From UBA2897 sp036733925 (lineage in GTDB: Bacteria > Bacillota > Negativicutes > Selenomonadales > Selenomonadaceae): 49,040 nt of DNA. Position 1 is the first letter of the stretch. Every line of letters begins with the position of its first letter. The notes under the pieces are model-generated. The model made no database searches. It was not told the DNA's origin and saw only the letters and a program-made list of their open reading frames with translations. The stretch covers positions 1 through 49,040 of the forward strand of contig DAIMZO010000017.1 in the NCBI GenBank assembly GCA_036733925.1, in the 5' to 3' direction. Shown piece after piece: positions 40,932-49,040 of the stretch. A program made the position numbers and the translations under genes.

Positions 40932-43571
40932 TTGCTGGGATTCATCAAACGATTCTTAGGTGACAATAACGATAAAGAAATTGCACGCTATCGCGAGATC
41001 GTCGATAAGATCAACGCGCTCGAGCCGCAGATGAAGAGTCTGACGGACGACAAGCTGACCGGCTATACGGCGAAGTTCCGCGAGCGCCTCGCGAATGGCG
41101 AGACGCTCGACGACCTGCTGCCGGAGGCGTTCGCAGTTGTCCGCGAGGCTTCGACCCGCGTGCTCGGCATGCGCCATTTCGATGTCCAGCTCATCGGCGG
41201 CATGTGCCTGCACGAGGGCAAGATCGCCGAGATGAAGACCGGCGAAGGCAAGACTCTCGTCGCGACGCTGCCGGTCTACCTGAACGCGCTGACGGGCAAG
41301 GGCGTGCACATGGTCACGGTCAACGATTACCTCGCCAAGCGCGACAGCGAGGAGATGGGCCGTCTGTACCGCTTCCTCGGCCTGACGGTCGGCCTCATCG
41401 TGCACGATATGGATTTTCCGCAGCGCAAGATGGCTTACGCCTGCGACGTGACGTTCGGTACGAACAACGAATTCGGTTTCGACTACCTGCGCGACAACAT
41501 GGTCATCTACCCGGAGCAGATGGTTCAGCGTGAGCTCAACTACTGCATCGTCGATGAGGTGGACTCCATCCTCATCGATGAGGCGCGTACGCCGCTGATC
41601 ATCTCGGGCCCGGGGCAGAAGTCGACGGAGACCTATGCCGTCATGGCCCATGCGGTCGCCACGCTCAAAGAGGGCGTCGACTACACGGTCGATGAGAAGC
41701 AGAAGACGGTCGCGCCGGCAGACGGCGCCATCCCGAAGATCGAGAAGATGCTCCACATCAACAACCTCTACGCGCCGGAGAACATCGAGCTCTCGCACTG
41801 CTTCACGGCGGCACTGCGCGCGAAGGCGCTGATGAAGCGCGACCGCGACTACGTCGTCCGCAACGGCGAGGTCATCATCGTCGATGAGTTCACGGGCCGC
41901 CTGATGGAAGGGCGCCGCTACTCTGACGGCCTGCATCAGGCCATCGAGGCAAAAGAGGGCGTCAAGATCCAGCGCGAATCCCAGACGCTCGCGACGATCA
42001 CGTTCCAGAACTACTTCCGCATGTACCATAAGCTCGCCGGCATGACCGGTACGGCGAAGACCGAGGAAGACGAGTTCATCAAGATCTACAACCTGCCGGT
42101 CATCGTCGTGCCGACGAACAAGCCGGTCATCCGCAAGGACTATCCGGATGTCATCTACAAGACGAAGCGTGCGAAGTACAAGGCCGTCGGCAAGGCGGTC
42201 GAGGAACTGCACAAGAAGGGCCAGCCGGTGCTGATCGGCACGACGTCGATCACGCAGTCCGAGGAGCTCAGCACGATCCTGAAGCATCTCGGCATCCCGC
42301 ACAACGTCCTGAACGCGAAGTACCATGAGAAAGAGGCGCAGATCATCGCGGACGCCGGCCAGAAGGGCGCGGTCACGATTGCGACGAACATGGCCGGCCG
42401 CGGCACCGATATTAAGCTCGGCGAAGGCGTGCCGGAACTCGGCGGCCTGTTCATCCTCGGCACGGAGCGTCACGAGTCCCGCCGCATCGACAACCAGCTG
42501 CGCGGCCGTGCCGGCCGTCAGGGCGACCCGGGCGCATCGCGTTTCTATCTGTCCCTCGAGGACGACCTGCTGCGCCTGTTCGCGTCAGACCGCGTGTCGA
42601 AGATCATGGACAAGCTCGGCATGGACGAGGACGAACCGATCGAGCATTCGCTGATCACGAACTCCATCGAACGCGCGCAGAAGAAGGTCGAAGCACGCAA
42701 CTTCGACATCCGCAAGAACGTCCTCGAATACGACGATGTCATGAACGAGCAGCGCGAGGTCATGTACGGCGAGCGCCGCAAGATCCTGCTCGGCGAGAAC
42801 CTGCGCGAGAACATCCTCGGCATGGTCGGGCACATCATCAAGGACGAGATGAACCAGTACTGCAACGAGAAGCTCTATCCGGAGGAATGGTCGCTCGACA
42901 GCCTCATCGAGGACGCCGAGAAGGTCTACGCGCCGCAGGGTAAGCTCAAGAAAGAGGAGCTCGTCGAGCTCAGCCGCGACGAGGTGCAGGAACAGCTCCA
43001 GAAGATCGCGGAGGAAGGCTACCATCAGCGCGAGCTGCTGTTCGGCGAGGACAACATGCGCGAGCTCGAGAAGGTCGTCATGCTCCGCGTTGTCGACCAG
43101 AAATGGATGGAGCACCTCGACCACATGGATATGCTGCGCCAGGGCATCAACCTGCGCGCGTACGGCCAGCGTCAGCCGCTCGTCGAATACAAGATCGAGG
43201 CCCTCGACATGTTCGAGGAGATGGAAGCGGCCATCCAGGATCAGATTGCTTCGCTGATGTATCACGTCAGCATCGTGACGCCGGAACAGCAGCAGGCCAT
43301 GGAGCAGGCGAAGGCCGCGCAGAATGGCGAGGCTGCTGAGCCGCAGGCGACCGAGAAGCAGAAGCGCGAGATGGAGCGCACCATCGAGAAGCAGCGTTCG
43401 GAGCTCTCCGACCACCTCTCGAGCGCGACCGCTTCGCACGGCGACGAGGTCAGCGCAGCCGAGGTCAAGAAAAAGCCGGTCACGCAGGACGGCAAGAAGG
43501 TCGGGCGCAACGACCCATGTCCGTGCGGCAGCGGCAAGAAGTACAAGAACTGCTGTGGCAAAGATGAGTGA
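40932..43571 (+). CDS. secA: Preprotein translocase ATPase SecA
   Basis: ATP-driven motor that pushes unfolded preproteins through SecYEG, 879 residues. Walker A is MKTGEGKTLVATLP near residue 100, the DEVD box VDEVDSILIDEARTPL near 208, and nucleotide-domain-2 motifs include TNMAGRGTDIKLGEG and RRIDNQLRGRAGRQGDPG. The acidic linker leads to a C-terminal zinc-binding SEC-C tail (DPCPCGSGKKYKNCCG) that contacts SecB-like partners or ribosomes. The start is TTG at 40932, nine bases behind GGAG. It is followed 66 bases on by prfB, as in Bacillus. Confidence 0.97.
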   Translation: MLGFIKRFLGDNNDKEIARYREIVDKINALEPQMKSLTDDKLTGYTAKFRERLANGETLDDLLPEAFAVVREASTRVLGMRHFDVQLIGGMCLHEGKIAEMKTGEGKTLVATLPVYLNALTGKGVHMVTVNDYLAKRDSEEMGRLYRFLGLTVGLIVHDMDFPQRKMAYACDVTFGTNNEFGFDYLRDNMVIYPEQMVQRELNYCIVDEVDSILIDEARTPLIISGPGQKSTETYAVMAHAVATLKEGVDYTVDEKQKTVAPADGAIPKIEKMLHINNLYAPENIELSHCFTAALRAKALMKRDRDYVVRNGEVIIVDEFTGRLMEGRRYSDGLHQAIEAKEGVKIQRESQTLATITFQNYFRMYHKLAGMTGTAKTEEDEFIKIYNLPVIVVPTNKPVIRKDYPDVIYKTKRAKYKAVGKAVEELHKKGQPVLIGTTSITQSEELSTILKHLGIPHNVLNAKYHEKEAQIIADAGQKGAVTIATNMAGRGTDIKLGEGVPELGGLFILGTERHESRRIDNQLRGRAGRQGDPGASRFYLSLEDDLLRLFASDRVSKIMDKLGMDEDEPIEHSLITNSIERAQKKVEARNFDIRKNVLEYDDVMNEQREVMYGERRKILLGENLRENILGMVGHIIKDEMNQYCNEKLYPEEWSLDSLIEDAEKVYAPQGKLKKEELVELSRDEVQEQLQKIAEEGYHQRELLFGEDNMRELEKVVMLRVVDQKWMEHLDHMDMLRQGINLRAYGQRQPLVEYKIEALDMFEEMEAAIQDQIASLMYHVSIVTPEQQQAMEQAKAAQNGEAAEPQATEKQKREMERTIEKQRSELSDHLSSATASHGDEVSAAEVKKKPVTQDGKKVGRNDPCPCGSGKKYKNCCGKDE

Positions 43572-43637
43572 CCGTTCCTTCACGCCGTTCTCAGAAGTGG
43601 AGGCGGCCCGGGGAAAGGGCTGCAAGGAAGGAAGAAC

Positions 43638-44744
43638 ATGCTAGAAGATATAAAACCCCAGCTGACGGATCTCAAGGAGAAACTCGACCAGATGGAAGTT
43701 TCTCTTGAAGTGCCGGCCAAAGAGGAGAAGATCGCCGAGCTCGAGTATAAGATGGGCGAGCCGACCTTTTGGGATGATACCGAAAAGGCGCAGAAGATCA
43801 ACCAGGAGCTCAACGACGTCAAGATCAGCGTTGACAAGTACAAGAAACTCCGCAGCGACTACGAGGACGCGGAAACGCTCTACGAGATGGCCGCAGAGGA
43901 GCAGGACGAGGGCATGGAGGAGGAAATCCAGAATGCCGTCGACGCGGTGAAGGAGGGCTACGAGTCCCTGCAGCTCGAGGTGCTGCTGTCCGGCCCGTAC
44001 GACGCGAACAACGCCATCCTGACGCTGCACGCCGGTGCCGGCGGAACGGAGGCGCAGGACTGGACGCAGATGTTGCTGCGCATGTACGGCCGCTGGGCAG
44101 AGAAGCACGGTTTCACGGTAGAGACCGCAGACCTGCTGCCGGGTGATGAGGCCGGCGTGAAGTCCGCGACGCTGTTCATCAAGGGCCATAACGCCTATGG
44201 CTTCCTGAAGTCCGAGAAGGGCGTGCACCGCCTCGTGCGCATCTCGCCGTTTGATGCGAATGCGCGCCGCCATACGTCGTTCTCGGCCTGCGATGTCATG
44301 CCGGAACTCGACGATGCGGTGGAGGTCAACATCAATATGGCGGATGTCCGCGTCGATACCTACCGCGCGAGCGGCGCTGGCGGCCAGCACATCAACAAGA
44401 CGTCCTCGGCCGTGCGCATGACGCATATCCCGACGGGCATCGTCGTGCAGTGCCAGAATGAGCGCTCGCAGCTGCAGAACCGCGAGCAGTGCCTCAAGAT
44501 GCTCCGCGCCAAGCTCTTTGAGCTCGAAGAGGAGAAGAAAGAGGCCGAGCTCGAGAAGCTCGAGGGCGATCAGCAGAAAATCGAATGGGGCAGCCAGATC
44601 CGCTCCTACGTATTCCAGCCGTACACGATGGTCAAGGACACGCGCACGGGCTGCGAGACTGGGAACGTGCAGGCCGTGATGGACGGCAATCTCGACCCGT
44701 TCATCCGCGCCTACCTCGCGGCGAAGGCCAATCACGAACTTTGA
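43638..44744 (+). CDS. prfB: Peptide chain release factor 2 (no programmed frameshift)
   Basis: RF2, which ends translation at UGA and UAA, 368 residues. The GGQ loop (GAGGQHINKT) near residue 247 triggers peptide release, and SPF in RISPFDANARR is the stop-codon-reading tripeptide. The frame is continuous from the ATG. At the place where most bacteria have CTT TGA C with an upstream Shine-Dalgarno-like site, this gene reads CTT GAA (codons 23-24) and lacks the purine stimulator. RF2 therefore cannot autoregulate by the usual +1 frameshift here. It is probably co-transcribed with secA. Confidence 0.96.
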   Translation: MLEDIKPQLTDLKEKLDQMEVSLEVPAKEEKIAELEYKMGEPTFWDDTEKAQKINQELNDVKISVDKYKKLRSDYEDAETLYEMAAEEQDEGMEEEIQNAVDAVKEGYESLQLEVLLSGPYDANNAILTLHAGAGGTEAQDWTQMLLRMYGRWAEKHGFTVETADLLPGDEAGVKSATLFIKGHNAYGFLKSEKGVHRLVRISPFDANARRHTSFSACDVMPELDDAVEVNINMADVRVDTYRASGAGGQHINKTSSAVRMTHIPTGIVVQCQNERSQLQNREQCLKMLRAKLFELEEEKKEAELEKLEGDQQKIEWGSQIRSYVFQPYTMVKDTRTGCETGNVQAVMDGNLDPFIRAYLAAKANHEL

Positions 44745-44789
44745 TGGGAAAGACATGGGGGTCCTGCAGGAAAGGGCCCCTTTTCCCAT
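44744..44789 (+). other. Long hairpin after prfB
   Basis: ATGGGAAA (44744-44751) pairs with TTTCCCAT (44782-44789), with an inner GGGG/CCCC (44757-44760 and 44777-44780). No T-run follows. It could be a transcript end formed by processing or a weak terminator ahead of the next operon. Confidence 0.5.
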
Positions 44790-44830
44790 GAATATACCGA
44801 AAGCGCCGGGGCGGATCGGGGGCTGAAAAC

Positions 44831-45526
44831 TTGCGGAAACTCTTGACGATTCTTTTCCTGTTCTGCATAATGATAATCGGATTCGGGGAATCCATGTTCC
44901 CAGAGCTCATGACGGCGAGCGTGAAGACGCGGACCGAAAACCGCCTCGCGACGAACGACGTGCAGGTCTCGATGGGGACGGATCCGTCCATTCTGCTGAT
45001 GCTCGGCCAGATCCAGAACCTCCATATCGCGGCGAACGGCGCGCATATCGGCGACGCGAAGCTTCGCGAGATCACGATGGACGGGAGCAATGTATTCTTT
45101 GACATGCCTGCCTTCGTCATGGATCACCAGGCGGAAGTCCGGCGCGCGGACAAGCTCGAGATGCGCGCGGTGCTCGATGCGGACAGTCTGAAAGATCTCC
45201 TGATGAAAAAGGTGGATCGGCTCGAGAACGTCAGTGTCACGATCGACAAGGATGGCGTGCATGTCAAGGCCAATGCGAAGATCTTCGGCAAGACGGCGGA
45301 CATCGCGATGGACGGCGTCATCGTCGACGACCTCGGGAACCTCTATTTCAACATGACGCGGCTCAGCGTGACGGGTGTGCATATCGGCAAGGCAGATTTC
45401 GGCGAGATGTTTGGGAACATCCGCATGGCTGCCGCCGACAAGATGCCGTTCGGCATGAAGATCACACAGGTCCAGCAGACGGATGGGGCCGTCATCGTGA
45501 CCGCCGCGCTGCCGGAGAGCCGTTGA
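44831..45526 (+). CDS. DUF2993 (LmeA-like) exported protein
   Basis: A 231-residue protein with an N-terminal signal anchor (LLTILFLFCIMIIGFGESMF) followed by a beta-rich DUF2993 domain (repeated strands such as LHIAANGAHIGDAKLREI, DGVHVKANAKIFGKTADI and VHIGKADFG). In actinobacteria LmeA binds phospholipids and supports mannan chain length; a lipid-binding role between membranes is plausible here but unproven. The start is TTG at 44831, eight bases behind GGGGG. It precedes the DUF5693 and csaB genes, 63 bases before the former. Confidence 0.75.
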   Translation: MRKLLTILFLFCIMIIGFGESMFPELMTASVKTRTENRLATNDVQVSMGTDPSILLMLGQIQNLHIAANGAHIGDAKLREITMDGSNVFFDMPAFVMDHQAEVRRADKLEMRAVLDADSLKDLLMKKVDRLENVSVTIDKDGVHVKANAKIFGKTADIAMDGVIVDDLGNLYFNMTRLSVTGVHIGKADFGEMFGNIRMAAADKMPFGMKITQVQQTDGAVIVTAALPESR

Positions 45527-45589
45527 GCCATCTGGCGGACAGGGAAATTTTTATCTTGGATACAGTGGATTAGGGAGAGAAGCGAAGAA

Positions 45590-47662
45590 ATGAAGGCAGT
45601 TCGCTACAATCGTTTTCTGGTCGGCATGATTCTGATCGGCCTGATCGCCGCGCTGGTGATCAGCGTCGGGCGCTATCATGTCGAGCGGGCGAATCATCAG
45701 GTCGATATGGCCATCGACTACGAGGGCCTGCTCGAGCTCGCTGAACGCGAGGGCAAGCCGGTCGATACCGTCCTGCAGGACGCGAAGGACGCGGGCATCA
45801 CGTCGCTCGCGGTCTATGAGACGACGTTCAAGAAGCTCAATGAGAACGGCAAGGCATCGGCCGTGCCGGGCAGCAAGATCCTGACGGCCTACCATGACGG
45901 CACACTCGCTGACCCGGTCTGGCGCCAGCTCGTCGCCGACGGGAAGATCATCGGCACCGAGGTCTATGTGACCGGTCACGACGCGCAGACCTGGAAAGAA
46001 CTCAAAGAGGATCTGCCGCTGCGCCTCGGCGCGGACCGCGTGACGCTCATGCAGGTCGGCGGCGAGGAAGTCCTCGCGGTCAAGGCGCATTATGAGTCCT
46101 TCCTGAAGATGAACGTCGGCATGCCGACCGATGAGATGCAGGCCGTCAACGATGCGGGCTTCTATGTGCTCGCACGTCCGAGCAACTACGGCGACTGCAG
46201 CTCGGAGGATGTCGCGGCGGTCTTCCATCGCCTGAATGGCTTCAAGGTCTCGGAGATCGTATTCTCTGGCAATGAGATCCTCGGCGCGCCGAAGAAGCTG
46301 CAGGACACGATCGACGCGTTCAAAGCGAATGGCTACACGCTTGGCCTCATCGAGGCGACGACCCAGCTGCAGTTCTACAAGCAGACGGGCATGGAGGAAC
46401 TCGCGAAGGGTATCGGCTACGACAAGGTCGCGCGCCTCTACTCCATCCCGAAAGACGAGCAGCCGAAGCTCAAGATCGATACGGCAGTCGAGCGCTGGTC
46501 GAACACCGACGAGGAGCGCAATATCCGCATCGACCTGCTGCGCATCTACGACAAGCCGTCGCCGAACACGTCCCTTTACGAGACAAATATGAAATATTTC
46601 CGCGACACGCACGACAAGCTCGTCGCGCATGGCTATACGATTGGCCCGGCTGCGACCTTCCAGAGCTTCTATCCGGAAAAGACGCTGCGCGCGCTCGTCA
46701 TGCTCGGCGTCGCGGCGGCGTTCGTGCTCTACCTGTCGCTCGTGATCCCGCGCCTCAATGGCAATCATAAGGCCGCGTTCCTCCTCTGGCTGGTCTTCGC
46801 TGCGCTCGCGGCCGTCCCGATGCTCATAGGCAACGGCAACAAGATCCGCGTTGCGGCGGCGCTCGCGAGCGCGAACCTGTTCCCGGCCATCGCTGTGCTC
46901 TGGCAGCTTGACCGCGTCCGCGCCATCCGCGACAAGGCGAAGATCGCCCTGCCGCGCCTGATCCTCACAGCGTTCGCGGCCCTGCTCGTGACCGGCTGTC
47001 TTTCCTACATCGGCGCGGCCTATGTCTCGGGTTCGCTCGCGGATACGGAGTACCTGCTCGAGTTCAAGATCTTCCGCGGCATCAAGCTGACCTTTGTCCT
47101 GCCAATCATCCTCGTGGGCATCGGTTTCCTGCAGCGCTTCGATATCTTCGATGGGAAGATGGATGATACCGAGGGCGTCAAAGCGCAGGTCAAGAAGATC
47201 CTCGATATGCCGGTCAAGGTCAAGACGCTGATCGGTTTCGCAATCGTCGCGGTCGCCGGCATCATCTTCGTCGCGCGCAGCGGCCATACGTCGGGCATGC
47301 CAGTCCCACAGGCGGAGCTCCGGTTCCGCGCGATGCTGGAGCAGGCATTCTACGCGCGCCCGCGCTCGAAGGAACTGCTGATCGGGCACCCTGCGTTCAT
47401 GCTCGCGGCCATGGCGTTTTTCCGCAAATGGCCGACGATGGTGTTCTTCGTGCTCGTGCTGATTGCGACGATCGGTCAGGGTTCGATGGTCGAGACGTTC
47501 GCGCACATGCGCACGCCGGTGTTCATGTCGTTCATGCGCGGCATCGGCGGCATCGTGCTCGGCGGCATCATCGGCGCCGTCTGCATGGTGCTCGTCGAGA
47601 TCTGGCAGGCCATCATGGCGCGCGCCGATGCGTCCCATCCGACAGAAGAAAAAGGAGAGTAA
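45590..47662 (+). CDS. DUF5693 membrane protein
   Basis: A 690-residue membrane protein. One N-terminal membrane segment (about 10-27) is followed by an outside-facing domain to about 365 with a TIM-barrel-like character (ITSLAVYETTF, VSEIVFSGNEIL, YTLGLIEATTQLQFYKQTG), then about nine membrane segments to the C-terminus. I recognise it as the DUF5693 family, which commonly lies beside csaB in Firmicutes with pyruvylated cell-wall polymers. The function is unestablished; it may handle a polysaccharide precursor or polymerisation. The ATG follows GGGAGAGAAG. It overlaps nothing and ends nine bases before csaB, so the two are one operon. Confidence 0.8.
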   Translation: MKAVRYNRFLVGMILIGLIAALVISVGRYHVERANHQVDMAIDYEGLLELAEREGKPVDTVLQDAKDAGITSLAVYETTFKKLNENGKASAVPGSKILTAYHDGTLADPVWRQLVADGKIIGTEVYVTGHDAQTWKELKEDLPLRLGADRVTLMQVGGEEVLAVKAHYESFLKMNVGMPTDEMQAVNDAGFYVLARPSNYGDCSSEDVAAVFHRLNGFKVSEIVFSGNEILGAPKKLQDTIDAFKANGYTLGLIEATTQLQFYKQTGMEELAKGIGYDKVARLYSIPKDEQPKLKIDTAVERWSNTDEERNIRIDLLRIYDKPSPNTSLYETNMKYFRDTHDKLVAHGYTIGPAATFQSFYPEKTLRALVMLGVAAAFVLYLSLVIPRLNGNHKAAFLLWLVFAALAAVPMLIGNGNKIRVAAALASANLFPAIAVLWQLDRVRAIRDKAKIALPRLILTAFAALLVTGCLSYIGAAYVSGSLADTEYLLEFKIFRGIKLTFVLPIILVGIGFLQRFDIFDGKMDDTEGVKAQVKKILDMPVKVKTLIGFAIVAVAGIIFVARSGHTSGMPVPQAELRFRAMLEQAFYARPRSKELLIGHPAFMLAAMAFFRKWPTMVFFVLVLIATIGQGSMVETFAHMRTPVFMSFMRGIGGIVLGGIIGAVCMVLVEIWQAIMARADASHPTEEKGE

Positions 47663-47671
47663 GGCGAATTC

Positions 47672-48763
47672 ATGAGCAGCATAGTCGTATCCGGGTACTA
47701 CGGCTCGAAAAACGCCGGTGACGAGGCAATGCTCGCGGCGATGCTCGAGGTACTCGGAGATCTCGATCCAGAACTGCATATCACGGTGATTTCGTCTGAT
47801 CCGGCGGACACGAGAAAGCGGCACGGCGTCGAAGCCGTCGGCTGGCTGGATTTCCCCGCGATTGCGCGGGCCATCCGGTGCGCTGACCTGCTGATCAGCG
47901 GCGGCGGCAGCCTGCTCCAGAACGTGACGAGCAAGCGCAGCCTGTACTACTATATGACGATCATCGCCATGGCGCATACGCTCGGCACGAAGGTCATGCT
48001 CTACGCACAGGGCATCGGCCCGATTGTCGGCAACCTGCCGCGCCGCATGATGCGCTGGCTCGGGAACCGCGTCGACCGCATCACCGTGCGCGACGAGGGC
48101 TCCCTCGAGGAGCTCGAGAACCTCGGCATCACGAAGCCGCCAATCACCTGCACGGCGGATCCCGTGCTCGCCATCCATCCGGTCGGCAAAGAGCTCGGCC
48201 GCACCATCTTCAAGGCCTATCATGCGGACGGCGCAAAGCCCGTGCTCGGCATCTCGGCGCGCGACTGGCAGGGGAGGACACATTACAAGGACGTCATCGC
48301 GAAGGCCGCCGACCAGGCGGTCCGCGAGCTCGGCGCGCGCGTCGTGTTCCTGCCCATGCAGTACCCCGAGGACGTCAAGGCCGCGGAATCCATCGCTTCG
48401 CGCATGCAGGAAAAGGCGACCGTGCTCCAAGACGAATACACGACAACTGAGTTCCTGTCCCTCGTCGGCAACATGGATCTGATGCTGGCCATCCGCCTGC
48501 ACGCGCTGATCTTCTCCGGCGTCATGGGCGTGCCGATGATCGGCATCTCCTACGACCCGAAGATCGACCGGTTTCTCGCCTCCATCGGCGAGCGCCCGGC
48601 CGGCCGCCTCGAGGCCATCACCGTCGATGACCTCATGCAGGACATCCGCCGGCGCTGGCAGGATAAAGAGACCTTCCAGCAGAAGAACGCGCCGCTCATG
48701 GCGCGCCTCCGCGACCTCGCCGCAAAGAACGCCGAGCTCGCGCTCGAACTCATCCGGAAATGA
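47672..48763 (+). CDS. csaB: Polysaccharide pyruvyl transferase
   Basis: A 363-residue CsaB protein that adds a ketal pyruvate from phosphoenolpyruvate to cell-wall polysaccharide, which SLH-domain proteins bind. It has the N-terminal VSGYYGSKNAGDEAMLAAM, the mid-protein GGGSLLQNVTSKRSLYYYM, YAQGIGPIVGNLPRR, VRDEGSLEELENLG and AIRLHALIFSGVMGVPMIGI, all characteristic of the family. The ribosome site is AAAGGAG. It follows DUF5693 directly and ends at a clear terminator. In diderm Negativicutes the outer membrane is tethered by SLH proteins, so CsaB may prepare their anchor. Confidence 0.93.
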   Translation: MSSIVVSGYYGSKNAGDEAMLAAMLEVLGDLDPELHITVISSDPADTRKRHGVEAVGWLDFPAIARAIRCADLLISGGGSLLQNVTSKRSLYYYMTIIAMAHTLGTKVMLYAQGIGPIVGNLPRRMMRWLGNRVDRITVRDEGSLEELENLGITKPPITCTADPVLAIHPVGKELGRTIFKAYHADGAKPVLGISARDWQGRTHYKDVIAKAADQAVRELGARVVFLPMQYPEDVKAAESIASRMQEKATVLQDEYTTTEFLSLVGNMDLMLAIRLHALIFSGVMGVPMIGISYDPKIDRFLASIGERPAGRLEAITVDDLMQDIRRRWQDKETFQQKNAPLMARLRDLAAKNAELALELIRK

Positions 48764-48779
48764 AAGCTGAAAGAAAGGA

Positions 48780-48820
48780 GCTGTCGCACGGACGGAAAAT
48801 ATCGTGCGGCGGCTTTTTTG
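48780..48820 (+). terminator. Terminator of the DUF5693-csaB operon
   Basis: GCTGTCGCACG (48780-48790) pairs with CGTGCGGCGGC (48803-48813, two wobbles), followed by TTTTTT. Confidence 0.85.
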
Positions 48821-48857
48821 TTACAGATAGGCTGGAGCGCTCGCATAAAAGTATATA

Positions 48858-48961
48858 TTCTTGGCTCTTCGGGCATCCCTGTGGGCAAGAAATGCCGATT
48901 TCCCCGGTAACTCATCTTGGGAAAAAGGAATTTGCAGGGGGGCTTGCCTGAAGCAAATTCC
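48858..48961. other. Structured non-coding stretch near the window end
   Basis: Two inverted repeats lie close together: TTCTTG/CAAGAA (48858-48863 and 48886-48891) and a perfect GGAATTTGC/GCAAATTCC (48927-48935 and 48953-48961) with an inner AGG/CCT. No gene follows within the window. It may be a dispersed repeat element, or the leader of a gene that begins beyond 49040. I see no match to a riboswitch class I know. Confidence 0.35.
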
Positions 48962-49040
48962 GACAATGATGCGTGTAAAGAGAAATCCAAACGCGGCCTT
49001 ATCAGAAAGCGGCGTAAAACCCCTGCCTTCAGGTATGGGG

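Noticed and set aside
45551..48502. A 983-codon open frame on the minus strand opposite DUF5693 and csaB
   Set aside because: It is antisense to two clear genes, has low-complexity Arg/Asp/His/Glu-rich composition and no family motif. High GC at third codon positions creates such frames.
48550..48990. Minus-strand 146-codon frame at the window end
   Set aside because: Half of it is antisense to csaB and the rest covers the terminator and structured intergenic region; there is no ribosome site or recognisable domain.

Overview
The window is about 49 kb of GC-rich (roughly 60 %) chromosome from an anaerobic diderm Firmicute, most likely a Selenomonas-like member of the Negativicutes. The support is the gene mix: leuACDB and trpS behind T-box leaders, an NADH-linked [FeFe]-hydrogenase (hndA-C-D), a secA-prfB operon, a DUF2993-DUF5693-csaB cell-envelope set, a hexuronate (uxa) operon and Firmicutes-type AGGAGG ribosome sites. 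The genus is an inference. One scaffold gap (10 N) lies at 2354-2363. I see no insertion sequence, prophage, CRISPR array or rRNA; there is one tRNA, tRNA-Ser(CGA).

Layout from left to right: trpS with its T-box leader; a LysR regulator divergent from ttdAB (L-tartrate or fumarate dehydratase); a sugar-binding lipoprotein paired with a chemoreceptor; tRNA-Ser; a YezD-like small protein; the leucine operon leuA-C-D-B (minus strand) with a T-box leader; a SotB-type efflux pump; an SH3-NlpC/P60 wall hydrolase; rpmF; a FakA/YloV-like protein without the kinase signature; an FtsA-like ATPase with a long beta-grasp-like tail; hndACD; an orphan small HTH-like gene and a metallophosphoesterase.

From 25 to 37 kb two related islands flank a hexuronate operon. 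Each pairs an O-GlcNAc-transferase-like (GT41) glycosyltransferase with a methyltransferase-fold protein that lacks the glycine-rich SAM motif; the right island also has a GT2-like glycosyltransferase. The islands are probably a protein or surface glycosylation system. Between them lie a LacI-type regulator, a fused remnant of a deleted transporter operon, and uxaC-uxaB-uxaA (glucuronate/galacturonate to 2-keto-3-deoxygluconate). Matching GTAAG-NN-CTTAC palindromes occur ahead of the remnant and just after the uxa -10 box.

From 37 to 49 kb the content is mostly housekeeping: a zinc-ribbon protein, an amino-acid ABC transporter (binding protein, permease, ATPase) behind an attenuator-like hairpin, long-form hpf with a sigma-H-like promoter, secA-prfB (prfB without the usual programmed frameshift), and the DUF2993, DUF5693 and csaB genes. 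Many long open frames exist opposite or across these genes; they are shadows caused by high GC at third codon positions and are left out.
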